From Ferrovibrio sp964218355 (GTDB taxonomy: Bacteria > Pseudomonadota > Alphaproteobacteria > Ferrovibrionales > Ferrovibrionaceae): a DNA stretch of 64,000 nt. Position numbers and translations under genes: made by a program. Positions 41,854 to 50,787 of the stretch are shown here, one piece after another (the first letter of the stretch is position 1; every line of letters starts with the position of its first letter). Below the pieces are notes generated by a model. It ran no database searches and was not told the DNA's origin. It worked only from the letters and a program-made list of their open reading frames with translations. The DNA lies in assembly GCF_964218355.1 (NCBI RefSeq), contig NZ_CAXPMC010000018.1, positions 62,001-126,000 on the forward strand, read 5' to 3'.

Positions 41854-42414
41854 TTACTCGGCCGCTTCGGCAATGGCGGCGCCGCCGCCCGCCGCCTCAC
41901 CTTCGATGGTGGCGGCAACCGCATGCACCACCGCAGCGATACGCACCGCGGCCTGGATCTGCTCGGCGGTCATGCCGCCCTTGCGTAGCTCATGCTCATG
42001 GGCCTCGACGCACATGCCGCAGCCGTTGACCGCCGAGACGGCCAGCGACCACAGCTCGAAATCGACCTTGTCGACGCCGGGCTTGCCGATCACGTTCATG
42101 CGCAGCTTGGCCGGCAGCGTCTTGTAGTCGCTGGCCTCGCCCATCATGTGGACGAAACGGTAATAGATGTTGTTCATGCCCATGATGGCGGCGGCGGCCT
42201 TGGCGGCGGTCAGCGCCTCGGGCGACAGCCTGGGCTCGAACTCGGCCAGCAGGGCACGGATCACGTCGGCATTGCGCGCGGCATAGGCGGCGGCGACGAA
42301 GGTGCCGGCGCGCTGCTGTTCGGTCAGCACCGGCTCGGTGGCCAGCGAACCCAGATTGAGCTTGAGGTCGCGGGCGTAATCCGGCAGGGCGGTCTTCAGG
42401 CTTTCGAGGCTCAT
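41854..42414 (-). CDS. ahpD: Alkyl hydroperoxidase AhpD
   Basis: 186-residue thiol peroxidase/reductant. The active-site pair is C132 and C135 with H139 (VNGCGMCVEAHEHELRKGG), close to the numbering of the characterised mycobacterial protein (130, 133, 137). It reduces AhpC and peroxides. AAGGAG lies 8 bases before the ATG at 42414. It follows ahpC on the same strand by 117 bases, and the pair is divergent from oxyR. Confidence 0.95.
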   Translation of the reverse strand: MSLESLKTALPDYARDLKLNLGSLATEPVLTEQQRAGTFVAAAYAARNADVIRALLAEFEPRLSPEALTAAKAAAAIMGMNNIYYRFVHMMGEASDYKTLPAKLRMNVIGKPGVDKVDFELWSLAVSAVNGCGMCVEAHEHELRKGGMTAEQIQAAVRIAAVVHAVAATIEGEAAGGGAAIAEAAE

Positions 42415-42531
42415 GGCGAAACTCCTTGGTCTTCTGGTTCCGGGGTCTTCTCGTCCCGGGGTCGGCCCGCCGCACGGTCCTTGCGGTGCGGCGGCGGGCC
42501 TCCCGATCATCGGCAGAGGCGGAAGGACGGC

Positions 42532-43071
42532 TTACGCGGCCTTCAGGACCTCTTCGCCCTTCTGCCAGTTGCAGGGGCAGAGTTCATCGGTCTGCAGGGC
42601 ATCGAGCACGCGCAGCACTTCCTGCGGATTGCGGCCGACGCTGAGGTCGTTCACCGACACGAAGCGGATGATGCCCTCCGGGTCGACGATGAAGGTGGCG
42701 CGCAGGCAGACGCCCTCGTTCTTGTCGAGGATGCCGAGCGACTGGCTCAGCTCGCGCTTGATGTCGGCCAGCATGGCGAACGGCAGGTCCTTCAGGTCGG
42801 CATGGTTGTTGCGCCAGGCCAGATGCACGAATTCGCTGTCGGTCGACACGCCGTAGACGACGGCGTCGCGGTCGGCGAACTCGCCGTTGATCTTGCCGAA
42901 GGCGGCGATCTCGGTCGGGCAGACGAAGGTGAAGTCCTTCGGCCAGAAGAAGACGACCTTCCACTTGCCCTTGTCGCTGTCGCTGGAAATGTCGGTGAAG
43001 GCCTTCTTCGGGTCGGTGGAAACGACGGCCTTGAGGTTGAAGGCGGGGAACTGGTCGCCGATGGTCAACAT
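42532..43071 (-). CDS. ahpC: Alkyl hydroperoxide reductase AhpC (peroxiredoxin)
   Basis: 179-residue peroxiredoxin. The peroxidatic Cys is C51 in FTFVCPTEIAAF, and C-terminal cysteines at 165 and 167 (DELCPCNWQKG) provide the resolving Cys, as in AhpD-linked AhpC enzymes. GRNPQEVLRVLDALQ is typical. GAGGAG precedes the ATG. Paired with ahpD downstream and divergent from oxyR, a usual peroxide-defence arrangement. Confidence 0.96.
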   Translation of the reverse strand: MLTIGDQFPAFNLKAVVSTDPKKAFTDISSDSDKGKWKVVFFWPKDFTFVCPTEIAAFGKINGEFADRDAVVYGVSTDSEFVHLAWRNNHADLKDLPFAMLADIKRELSQSLGILDKNEGVCLRATFIVDPEGIIRFVSVNDLSVGRNPQEVLRVLDALQTDELCPCNWQKGEEVLKAA

Positions 43072-43211
43072 GTGAGAATGCTCCTCTCTTGGGTTTTTCA
43101 GTCCGGGGCGGCGGGGCTGGTCACGCTGCCGGCCCTGTGGCCGCACGCTCTCCGTCCCGCTCGAAATGATACTTAGACGCTTTCTAATCATTGTTCCAAC
43201 GGATAATTCCA

Positions 43212-43241
43212 TTGATATTAATCGGATCAGCCGATTATACT
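43212..43241 (+). promoter_or_regulatory. oxyR promoter in the ahpC-oxyR intergenic region
   Basis: TTGATA (43212-43217), 18-base spacer, TATACT (43236-43241). The start codon of oxyR is only 8 bases beyond the -10, so the mRNA may be leaderless. The 177-base intergenic region is unusually AT-rich, with several T-N11-A motifs (for example around 43167-43225) that could be OxyR sites. Confidence 0.55.
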
Positions 43242-43248
43242 GGCGGCA

Positions 43249-44199
43249 ATGATCAATCTTCCCACCCTGCGGCAATGGCGCTATCTGGTGGCGCTGGCGG
43301 AAATCCGCCATTTCGGCAAGGCTGCCGAAGCCTGCCTGGTCACCCAGTCGACCCTCTCGGCGGGCATCCAGGAACTGGAAACCCAGCTCGGCGCCGCCCT
43401 GGTCGACCGCACCAAGCGCAAGGTGGTGCTGACCCCGCTGGGCGAGGACCTCGCCGCCCGTGCCCGCGAATTGCTGCGCGAGGCCGAGGAGATGGTGCTG
43501 CTGGCCCGGGCCGCCGCGGCACCGCTGACCGGACCGCTGCGACTGGGCGTCATCCCGACCATCTCGCCCTTCCTGCTGCCGCGCGTGCTGCCGGCGCTGC
43601 GGCGGCGCTTTCCCGACCTGCGGCTGTTCCTGCGCGAGGACCTGACGGCGCGGCTGGTCGACCTGCTGCTGGCGGGCAAGCTCGACCTGCTGCTGATCGC
43701 CCTGCCCTACGAGGGCGGCGCCATCGACACCCTGCCGCTGTTCGACGATGCCTTCGCGCTGGCCTGCCGCAGCGATCATGTCCTGGCGAAGCAGGCCGGG
43801 CCGGTCCGGCTCGGCGATCTGGCCGATACCCAGCTGCTGCTGCTGGAGGACGGCCACTGCCTGCGCGACCATGCGCTGGCGGCCTGCCGGCTGCCGCCCT
43901 CGCCGCGCCGCGACGGCTTTGCCGCCACCTCGCTGCATACGCTGGTGCAGATGGTCGACAGCGGCCTTGGCGTCACGCTGCTGCCGCAGCTGGCGCTCGC
44001 GGCCGGTATCCTGCGCGGGACCGATGTGGTGACGCGGCCGCTGGCCGGCGATGGCGGCGGCCGGACCGCACCGGCACGGCAGATCGGCCTGGCCTGGCGG
44101 CGCGGCACCCAGCGTGCCGATGAATTCCGGCTGTTCGGCAACGCCCTGCACGAAGCCATGGACAAGACCGCCGCGACACAGGATTCCACCGCATCATGA
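43249..44199 (+). CDS. oxyR: Hydrogen-peroxide-sensing regulator OxyR
   Basis: 316-residue LysR-type regulator. N-terminal helix-turn-helix: HFGKAAEACLVTQSTLSAGI. The redox cysteines are C204 and C213 in LLEDGHCLRDHALAACRLPP, the same 9-residue spacing as Cys199/Cys208 of the E. coli protein. MVDSGLGVTLLPQLAL is typical of OxyR. It is divergent from ahpC-ahpD, its classical targets. Its stop overlaps the start of the acetyltransferase gene (ATGA). Confidence 0.95.
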   Translation: MINLPTLRQWRYLVALAEIRHFGKAAEACLVTQSTLSAGIQELETQLGAALVDRTKRKVVLTPLGEDLAARARELLREAEEMVLLARAAAAPLTGPLRLGVIPTISPFLLPRVLPALRRRFPDLRLFLREDLTARLVDLLLAGKLDLLLIALPYEGGAIDTLPLFDDAFALACRSDHVLAKQAGPVRLGDLADTQLLLLEDGHCLRDHALAACRLPPSPRRDGFAATSLHTLVQMVDSGLGVTLLPQLALAAGILRGTDVVTRPLAGDGGGRTAPARQIGLAWRRGTQRADEFRLFGNALHEAMDKTAATQDSTAS

Positions 44200-44708
44200 C
44201 CCGCACCCTGATCCGGCCGGCACAGCCTGCCGATGCCGCAACCATCATCGCGCTGGTGACGGCACTCGCGGAATACGAGAACGAGCCGCTGTCCAGCGTG
44301 AAGATCACGCCGGCCGACGTGCTGCGCGACGGCTTCGGGCCGGAGCGGCGCTTCGAGGCGCTGATCGCCGAACTGGACGGCAAGCCCGTCGGCTTCGCGC
44401 TGTTCTTCCACAATTACTCGACCTGGGAAGGCCGCGCCGGCATCTATGTCGAGGACCTGTTCGTGCTGAAGGAGGCGCGCGGCCACGGCCTCGGCCGGCA
44501 GCTGATCACGGCGATTGCCGCGATGGCCGATGCGCGCGGCTGCAAGCGGATCGACCTCAATGTGCTGGACTGGAATCCGACCCGCGATTTCTATCACCGG
44601 CTCGGCATCGCCCACATGAAGGAGTGGCTGCCCTACCGCATGACCCAGCCGGCCATCGCCGCCCTGGCGGCACAGGCCGATGCGGCCTGGTTCCCGCAGC
44701 TGCGCTGA
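44196..44708 (+). CDS. GNAT family N-acetyltransferase (diamine acetyltransferase-like)
   Basis: 170 residues with the GNAT fold. The acetyl-CoA pyrophosphate loop is seen in ARGHGLGRQLITAIAAMA (R/Q-x-x-G-x-G/A), after IYVEDLFVLKEA, and LNVLDWNPTRDFYHRLGIAH is the usual terminal region. The layout resembles spermidine/spermine or thialysine acetyltransferases. Translationally coupled to oxyR by a four-base overlap. Confidence 0.9.
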   Translation: MTRTLIRPAQPADAATIIALVTALAEYENEPLSSVKITPADVLRDGFGPERRFEALIAELDGKPVGFALFFHNYSTWEGRAGIYVEDLFVLKEARGHGLGRQLITAIAAMADARGCKRIDLNVLDWNPTRDFYHRLGIAHMKEWLPYRMTQPAIAALAAQADAAWFPQLR

Positions 44709-44778
44709 CCGGACCGCCGGGATTTCCTGCCGCGCCAAAGTGTGAGAGAGTGGAGGCCGGAACAATCAGTGATTGCAG

Positions 44779-46878
44779 ATGGTGTTGCCGAACAGTCCTC
44801 CGCATACCCAGCGTGCCGGCCGTACGCGTAATCCGATCCCCCGCGGCTTCATGGCGGTCGTCGCCATCGTCGCGGTGCTGCTGGGCGCCATCATCGGACT
44901 GACCGTCCTGCTGGTGGTGAACACCCATGACAGAACCCGGCTGCAGGCCGACCTGCAGATGCGCTATATCACCCGCACGGCGGCCGACTATATCCGCCGG
45001 CAGATCGATATCGCCGATGTGCTGATCGACCTGACCGGCGCCGAGGTGGCCGAGCGCCTGCGGTCCGCAGTCCTGCCCAGCGAAACCCTGATCGAAGCCC
45101 TGAGCCGCCGGGTCGACACCCTGCCGCAGGTCAGTGCCGTGCATGCCTATGACCACAGGGGCATGCTGTGGCTGTCCACCGGCACCGAACCGATGCCGCT
45201 GGACGTATCCGGACTGGAGCCGTTCCAGCGGCTGCGGGCCGGCGAGCATTCCCGGCTGGCAGTGCAGAGCGGCCCCGGCGCGCCGGCATTGCTGCGCCTG
45301 GCGCGGCGCATGAGCCTCGCCGACGGCAGTTTTTCCGGCATCATCATCGCCACCATGGATCTCGACGCCTTCGACGCGCTGGACCGCCGCAACCTTCCGG
45401 TCGCGGTGCGGGGGCTGGCGGTGATCAGCGACGACGGGCCGCTGGTCTTCGGCCAGCCCTATGCGGCAGCCGTGGAGCTGGCCGGCCTGACCAACTTCCT
45501 CAGCGACGAGGCTGACGGCCATGTGGCGATCGACGCCAGCGACCTGTACTGGGCGCGGGTCGCCCATCTGCCGCTGACCGTGCTGGTGCAGACCGCGACC
45601 GGCAGCGGCGCGCCCGACTGGTACAGCACGGCGGCCGGCTATGCCATGGTGATCGGCCTCGTCATGATTGCCGCCATTGCGGCATTGTGGGGCGCCTGGC
45701 GGCAGCTGCGCCAGCGCGCCGCATCGGAAGCCCTGCTGCGCGGCTTGATGAACAACCCGCCGATCATCATGGCCCTGCAGGATGCCGCCGGCCGCTATCT
45801 GATGGTCAACCGCCATTACTGCAACCTGCTGGGCCGCCAGGAAGGCGAGCTGATCGGCCGCACCTCGTACGATGTTTTCCCGCCGCGTGTCGCCGGCCTT
45901 TACGAACAGCAGATCCGCGAAGCCATCGATGCCGGCCGGCCGCTGGTCTTCGACACCGCGGCCCGCCAGCGCAGCGGCGAGATCCGCCAGTTCGTGCTGA
46001 TCCGCTTCCCGATCTATGACGATGCGGGTCGCCTGCTGGCCGTCGGCGGCATCGGCATCGATATCAGCGAACGCAAGCAGCTGGAGGAGGCGCTGCGCGA
46101 GCATGCGGCGGAGCGCGAGCGGCTGGCCATGAACTTCGCGCAGCAGCGCGAGCTGGCCGAAACCGCCAACCGGGCCAAGAGCGAGTTCCTCGCCCATATG
46201 AGCCACGAGCTGCGCACGCCGCTGAACGCCATCATCGGCTTTTCCGACATCATCGCGAGCCGGATGCTGGGAAACAGCTCGGCGAAATACTTCGAATATG
46301 CCGACGACATCAGCCGCAGCGCCCATCACCTGCTCGGCGTCATCAACGACATCCTCGATGTCTCGCGCATCGAAAGCGGCAAGCTGGCCTTCGAGCCGGA
46401 TTTCCACCGGCTGCACGATCTGGTCGAGGACAGCCTGCGGCTGGTGCAGGGGCGTGCGCGGGACGGCGGCATCGTCCTGAACAACGCCCTGCCCGCCGAC
46501 TGGCCGGAGGCGAAGGTCGATGCGCGGATGGTCAAACAGATCCTGATCAACCTGCTGGGCAACGCCGTGAAGTTCACGCCGTCCGGCGGCCGCATTGCCG
46601 TCGATGGCCAGCGCCAGGCGGACGGCGCCGTCACCCTGCGGGTCAGCGATACCGGGCCGGGCATTCCGGCCGATCATCTGCCGCGGCTGTTCGAGCCGTT
46701 CTGGCAGGCCGCCGCCGGCATCCGCCGCAGCGAGGGCAGCGGCCTCGGCCTCAGCATCTGCCGCAAGCTGATCGAGCTGCATGGCGGCAGCATCACCATC
46801 GAATCGGCCATGGGGGCCGGAACCACGGTGATCGTGCGCTTTCCGGCCGGCACCATGAAGCCCGCCAGATCTTCCTAG
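44779..46878 (+). CDS. PAS-domain sensor histidine kinase
   Basis: 699 residues. Two membrane helices (about 23-48 and 288-308) enclose a periplasmic sensor region of about 240 residues (Cache-like in layout). A PAS domain (about 315-430) includes IIMALQDAAGRYLMVNRHYC and ends in IGIDISERKQLEEAL. The kinase core has the phospho-acceptor H476 (LAHMSHELRTPLNAIIGFSD), N-box INLLGNAVKF, G1 DTGPGIP and G2 GSGLGLSICRKLIELHGG. No response regulator gene is adjacent. The ATG at 44779 was preferred over TTG at 44773. Confidence 0.92.
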   Translation: MVLPNSPPHTQRAGRTRNPIPRGFMAVVAIVAVLLGAIIGLTVLLVVNTHDRTRLQADLQMRYITRTAADYIRRQIDIADVLIDLTGAEVAERLRSAVLPSETLIEALSRRVDTLPQVSAVHAYDHRGMLWLSTGTEPMPLDVSGLEPFQRLRAGEHSRLAVQSGPGAPALLRLARRMSLADGSFSGIIIATMDLDAFDALDRRNLPVAVRGLAVISDDGPLVFGQPYAAAVELAGLTNFLSDEADGHVAIDASDLYWARVAHLPLTVLVQTATGSGAPDWYSTAAGYAMVIGLVMIAAIAALWGAWRQLRQRAASEALLRGLMNNPPIIMALQDAAGRYLMVNRHYCNLLGRQEGELIGRTSYDVFPPRVAGLYEQQIREAIDAGRPLVFDTAARQRSGEIRQFVLIRFPIYDDAGRLLAVGGIGIDISERKQLEEALREHAAERERLAMNFAQQRELAETANRAKSEFLAHMSHELRTPLNAIIGFSDIIASRMLGNSSAKYFEYADDISRSAHHLLGVINDILDVSRIESGKLAFEPDFHRLHDLVEDSLRLVQGRARDGGIVLNNALPADWPEAKVDARMVKQILINLLGNAVKFTPSGGRIAVDGQRQADGAVTLRVSDTGPGIPADHLPRLFEPFWQAAAGIRRSEGSGLGLSICRKLIELHGGSITIESAMGAGTTVIVRFPAGTMKPARSS

Positions 46879-46902
46879 GCTGCCGTCCACGCCGTGACGG
46901 AA

Positions 46903-46936
46903 ACGAAAACGGCGCGCCCCCTGCGGGGCGCGCCGT
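46903..46936 (-). terminator. Intrinsic terminator of mlaA
   Basis: ACGGCGCGCCCC-CTGC-GGGGCGCGCCGT (46909-46936), a 12-base-pair stem; on the minus strand it is followed by TTTCGTTT-like sequence. It lies 24 bases after the mlaA stop and also separates it from the convergent kinase gene. Confidence 0.8.
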
Positions 46937-46959
46937 CCGGTCCGTCGGGGCCGGCTGCG

Positions 46960-47802
46960 TTACTGCTGCAGCGGCCGGGTCTCGATGTCGCGGCCATCCG
47001 CCGCCGACAGGCTGAGGGTCGGCGCCACCGGCTGCTGGCGCGGGCGGCGGTTGTTGATCTCGTCGGCACGGCGCTGGCGGTAGACGCTGCGCAGCGTGAC
47101 GTAATAGTCCAGCGAGGTCTTTTCCAGGTTGTCGAGGGTGTCGAGCAGCTCGGCACGGCTGTCGATGCCGCTGACCGCCATGCGGGCCCAGATCCAGCCG
47201 TCACGGTCGGTGTTGCGCAGGTACCAGTTCAGCGGATCGATCAGCGAATCGACGCCCAGGCCGACCAGGTCGCGCGGGCTGGACGGGCCGATCACCGGAA
47301 TGAACAGGTACGGACCCTCGCCGCTGCCCCAGACCGCGAGGGTCTGGCCGAAATCCTCGGTATGCGGGGCGACGCCGAACCACTTGTCGGCGGCATCGTA
47401 GGTGCCGAGCAGGCCGACGGTGCTGTTGATGGCAAAACGCTCGACGGTCTGGCCGGCGCGGCCCAGCTCGCCCTGCATCAGGTCGTTGGCCAGGATCACC
47501 GGGGTCTTCAGGTTGACCAGGGCATTGTGGATGCCGGTCTGCACCGGCACCGGCACGATGATGCTGTAGACGAAGGCGACCGGCTTGAGCAGCAGGTTGT
47601 CGATCACCTGGTTCAGCTCGAACAGCGCACGGTTGACCGGCTCGAGCGGGTCATTCATCGCCTCGAAATCGGCCTTGCCCTGCGGGTCCTGCGGCGCAGA
47701 GGCGCAGCCGGCCAGCAGGCCCGCCGAGACGACGGCGGTCAGGGCGAGACGCTTCCAGTCGGAAAAGCCTGCGGAATGGGGCGAACGCAAGGCTGCGATC
47801 AT
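46960..47802 (-). CDS. mlaA: Outer-membrane lipid asymmetry lipoprotein MlaA (VacJ)
   Basis: 280 residues with a lipoprotein signal (lipobox LAGC, C33). The MlaA domain is clear: MNDPLEPVNRALFELNQVID, FAINSTVGLLGTYDAADKWF, TEDFGQTLAVWGSGEGPYLF followed by IPVIGPSSPRDLVG. It removes misplaced phospholipids from the outer leaflet of the outer membrane and passes them to the Mla system. No other mla gene is in the window. The C-terminal tail beyond the domain is Arg/Pro-rich. Confidence 0.95.
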   Translation of the reverse strand: MIAALRSPHSAGFSDWKRLALTAVVSAGLLAGCASAPQDPQGKADFEAMNDPLEPVNRALFELNQVIDNLLLKPVAFVYSIIVPVPVQTGIHNALVNLKTPVILANDLMQGELGRAGQTVERFAINSTVGLLGTYDAADKWFGVAPHTEDFGQTLAVWGSGEGPYLFIPVIGPSSPRDLVGLGVDSLIDPLNWYLRNTDRDGWIWARMAVSGIDSRAELLDTLDNLEKTSLDYYVTLRSVYRQRRADEINNRRPRQQPVAPTLSLSAADGRDIETRPLQQ

Positions 47803-47967
47803 GGTTCTATGACCTCTTTATACTTTTACGCCATACGGTTATCGGGCATCCGGGAGACGGTGGCAAGCCGAATCCCGGGCCCCTTTATGCAACCCGTCAC
47901 AGTGCTGGCGTTATTTGCCGCCACTGGTGCGAAACTGCAACAGCGGCCGGCGGCGGCTTGCGGCCGC

Positions 47968-48174
47968 TCAGTGCAGGCGGCCGGCCGGCCCGTCTGCCTG
48001 CCCGCCTTCCGGCAGGTTTTCGTCCATGTCGGGATCATCCAGCTCAACCGCCGGTATGGTATAGGCTTCCTTCAGCCAGCGATTGAGGTCGACATCGGCG
48101 CAGCGCGGCGAGCAGAAGGGGGTGTGTTTCTGCACCGCCGGCTTGCCGCAGATCGGACAGGCCTTTCCGGTCAT
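47968..48174 (-). CDS. yacG: Zinc-binding protein YacG (DNA gyrase inhibitor family)
   Basis: 68-residue protein with the CxxC...CxxxC zinc knuckle: C6, C9 (ACPICGKP), C21, C25 (FCSPRCADVDLNRWLKEAY). In E. coli it binds and inhibits GyrB. It lies 14 bases downstream of rng on the same strand, the usual alphaproteobacterial place. A G-rich stretch precedes the ATG. Confidence 0.93.
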   Translation of the reverse strand: MTGKACPICGKPAVQKHTPFCSPRCADVDLNRWLKEAYTIPAVELDDPDMDENLPEGGQADGPAGRLH

Positions 48175-48188
48175 CCCCGCCCGCCCCC

Positions 48189-49763
48189 CTAACGGTCGGC
48201 CCGGCCGACGGAAAATCCGTCGCGGCGGCGGCCGGGCTCGCCGGTGACCGCCACGCTGGTGCCGATCTGCCGCTCGAACCGGGCTTTCAGGTCGCCGTCG
48301 ACAAGGGCGGCAAGGTCGGGGGCACAGCGGATGTCGAGCCGGATGCCGGGCGGGCCGGCGGCGGCCTCGCGCCCCGCCTGGCGCAGCAGTTCGGCCAGCA
48401 CGGCGGGCAGCGAGGGCAGATGGCCATCGCCATGGCAGGCCGGGCAGGATTCGAACAGCCGGGTGGCCAGCGGCTCGCCGATCCGCTTGCGGGTCATCTC
48501 GACCAGGCCCAGCGCCGACATGCCGAGGACTTTCGTGGGCGCCGGATCGCGGGCCAGCGCCTGGCGCAGGGCATTCACCGTCTGCGCGCGGAAGGCGGCG
48601 CTGTCCATGTGCAGGAAGTCGATCACGATGATGCCGCCGATGCCGCGCAGGCGCAGCTGGCGGGCGATCTCGGCGGCGGCCTGCAGATTCACCTTCAGCG
48701 CCATCTCGTCGAAATCGCCGCCGCCGCGCGACGAGCCGCGGCCGGAATCGACGTCGATGGCGGTCAGCGCCTCGGTCTCGCCGAAAATGATGGCGCCACC
48801 CGATGGCAGCTCGACCCGCCGCGCGCTGGCATGGGCGATGTCGTCCTCGATGTCGAACAGCGAGAACAGACCGGCCGGATCGTCGAAGCGTTCCAGACGG
48901 CCGACATGGTCGGGCGCATGCTCGAACAGCCAGGCACGCGCCTCGGCGAAGCCGGCGGCGGCATTGACGCGGATGCGGTCGAGCCGGGCACCGACATAAT
49001 CGCGCAGGGCGCGGCCGACCGGGCCCATCTCGCGCCACAGCTCGGCCGGCACGGCGGAGGCTGCGGCGGCCTTGGCGCGGCGCTCCTCGATGGCGATCCA
49101 GCGCGCATAGAGGCGTTCGAGATCGGCAGACAGATCGTCCTTGCCGATGCCGTCGGCATTGGCATTGACCACGCAGCCCATGGATCGGCGGCGCTCGCCC
49201 TTCCGGCGGTCGTCGGCAGACGCCATCTTCACCTGGCTGACGCGGCGGTCGCCGGCGCGGCGCTGCAGGCGCGCCGCCACTTCCAGCGGCGTCTGGTCGG
49301 CCAGCGCCAGCAGGCTCTGCATCACGGCGGCGAGCCGCATGCGTTCGGCATCCTGGGCGATGCGGCGGGTGACGCGGACGGCCGGATCGAACGGCGTCAG
49401 CGACAGGAAACGGCCGGGCAGCGCGATCTGGCCGGTCAGCTTGACGCCCTTCTCGCCGACCGGATCGCGGATCACCTGCACCAGGACGGTTTCGCCCTCG
49501 TGCAGGCATTGCTCGATCGGCTTGCCGGCATCATCCGCGTCGCGCAGATCGGCGCGGGCGAGAAAGCCGTCGCGGCTCAGCCCGATATCGACATAGGCGG
49601 CCTGCAGCCCCTTCTCGATCCGCCGCACGCGGCCGAGGAAGACCGCGCCCAGCGCCGAATCGCGCTCGGGGCGTTCGAGGTCGAGATGCACCAGCCGGTC
49701 TTCCTCGACCAGCGCCACCCGCGTTTCGGTCAGGCCGACATCGATCAGCAGTTCGTTCGCCAT
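48189..49763 (-). CDS. rng: Ribonuclease E/G family protein (RNase G type)
   Basis: 524-residue endoribonuclease for rRNA and mRNA processing. It starts MANELLIDVGLTETRVALVE and has an S1-like region (LGRVRRIEKGLQAAYVDIGL). The catalytic aspartates are D337 (TAIDVDSGRG) and about D380 (IIVIDFLHMD). The zinc-link cysteines are CPACHGDGH. The long non-catalytic tail of RNase E is absent. The ATG at 49763 fits the family N-terminus. maf ends four bases upstream. Confidence 0.94.
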   Translation of the reverse strand: MANELLIDVGLTETRVALVEEDRLVHLDLERPERDSALGAVFLGRVRRIEKGLQAAYVDIGLSRDGFLARADLRDADDAGKPIEQCLHEGETVLVQVIRDPVGEKGVKLTGQIALPGRFLSLTPFDPAVRVTRRIAQDAERMRLAAVMQSLLALADQTPLEVAARLQRRAGDRRVSQVKMASADDRRKGERRRSMGCVVNANADGIGKDDLSADLERLYARWIAIEERRAKAAAASAVPAELWREMGPVGRALRDYVGARLDRIRVNAAAGFAEARAWLFEHAPDHVGRLERFDDPAGLFSLFDIEDDIAHASARRVELPSGGAIIFGETEALTAIDVDSGRGSSRGGGDFDEMALKVNLQAAAEIARQLRLRGIGGIIVIDFLHMDSAAFRAQTVNALRQALARDPAPTKVLGMSALGLVEMTRKRIGEPLATRLFESCPACHGDGHLPSLPAVLAELLRQAGREAAAGPPGIRLDIRCAPDLAALVDGDLKARFERQIGTSVAVTGEPGRRRDGFSVGRADR

Positions 49764-49767
49764 CGAA

Positions 49768-50391
49768 TCACTTATAGCCGTTTTCCGGCCGCAGCGGGTA
49801 GCCGAAGCCGTCCAGCAGCTGGGCCGTCTCGGCCAGCGGCAGGCCGACCACGTTGCTGTAGGAGCCGCCGATCCATGGCACGAAGGCGGCGGCGCGGCCC
49901 TGGATGCCATAGCCGCCGGCCTTGCCCTCGCCCTCGCCGCAGGCGGCATAGGCGGCGATCTCGGCGGCCGACAGCCGCTTGAAACGCACGATGGTCTCGG
50001 CCAGGCGGGTCTGGCGGCGGCCGTCGGGATGGCACAGCACCAGCCCAGTCAGCACCCGGTGGCGGCGGCCCGACAGCAGGGCGAGGCAGGCCCGGACCTC
50101 GGCGGCATCCGCCGCCTTGGGCAGGATGCGGCGGCCGAGCGCCACCACCGTATCCGCGGCCAGCACCAGCGCATCGGGGCGCAGGGCGGCCACCGCGGCG
50201 GCCTTCCCCGCGGCCAGCCGCAGGGCCAGCGCGCGCGGCAATTCGCCTTTGCCGGGGGTTTCGTCGAGTTCGGCAGGCAGGATTTCCGTCGGCGTCACGC
50301 CCATCTGCGCCAGCAGGTCGCGGCGGCGCGGCGAGGCCGACGCCAGGACAAGGGACACGGGGGATGCCGGAATGGACGGAGTCCCGGCCAT
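49768..50391 (-). CDS. maf: Maf family nucleoside triphosphate pyrophosphatase
   Basis: 207-residue house-cleaning pyrophosphatase that hydrolyses non-canonical or excess NTPs. The signature LVLASASPRRRDLLAQMGV is intact, with ALVLAADTVVALGRRILPKA, and IQGRAAAFVPWIGGSYSNVV then GLPL near the end. It sits between infA and rng, as in many alphaproteobacteria. Confidence 0.95.
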   Translation of the reverse strand: MAGTPSIPASPVSLVLASASPRRRDLLAQMGVTPTEILPAELDETPGKGELPRALALRLAAGKAAAVAALRPDALVLAADTVVALGRRILPKAADAAEVRACLALLSGRRHRVLTGLVLCHPDGRRQTRLAETIVRFKRLSAAEIAAYAACGEGEGKAGGYGIQGRAAAFVPWIGGSYSNVVGLPLAETAQLLDGFGYPLRPENGYK

Positions 50392-50407
50392 GACAGCCCC
50401 GGCCGGC

Positions 50408-50626
50408 TTACTTGAAGCGGAAGGTGATGCGGCCCTTGGTCAGGTCGTAGGGGGTCATTTCCACCATGACCTTGTCGCCTGCCAGCACGCGGATGCGGTT
50501 CTTGCGCATCTTGCCCGAGGTATGCGCCAGCACCTCGTGGTCGTTGTCGAGCTTGACCCGGAACATCGCGTTGGGGAGCAACTCCTCCACCACGCCGGGG
50601 AATTCCAGCAATTCTTCCTTCGCCAT
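50408..50626 (-). CDS. infA: Translation initiation factor IF-1
   Basis: 72-residue OB-fold factor: MAKEELLEFPGVVEELLPNA, FRVKLDNDHEVLAHTSGKMR, and a C-terminal MTPYDLTKGRITFRFK. It occupies the ribosomal A site during initiation. First gene of the infA-maf-rng-yacG group in the window. Confidence 0.98.
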   Translation of the reverse strand: MAKEELLEFPGVVEELLPNAMFRVKLDNDHEVLAHTSGKMRKNRIRVLAGDKVMVEMTPYDLTKGRITFRFK

Positions 50627-50787
50627 TCCGCCTCTGATTTGAACGGGATACGGGGCAGGCCGGATGGGTGGCCGGCCGCTGCACTGCGCCGCCCGGCGGC
50701 GCGGGCCAGAACATGCGCGCGCGGGGGCGGAAAATCAAGCGTGGGCTGCGCGGCAGCCGCCCCACCCCCGGGAACAGACCGGGAATA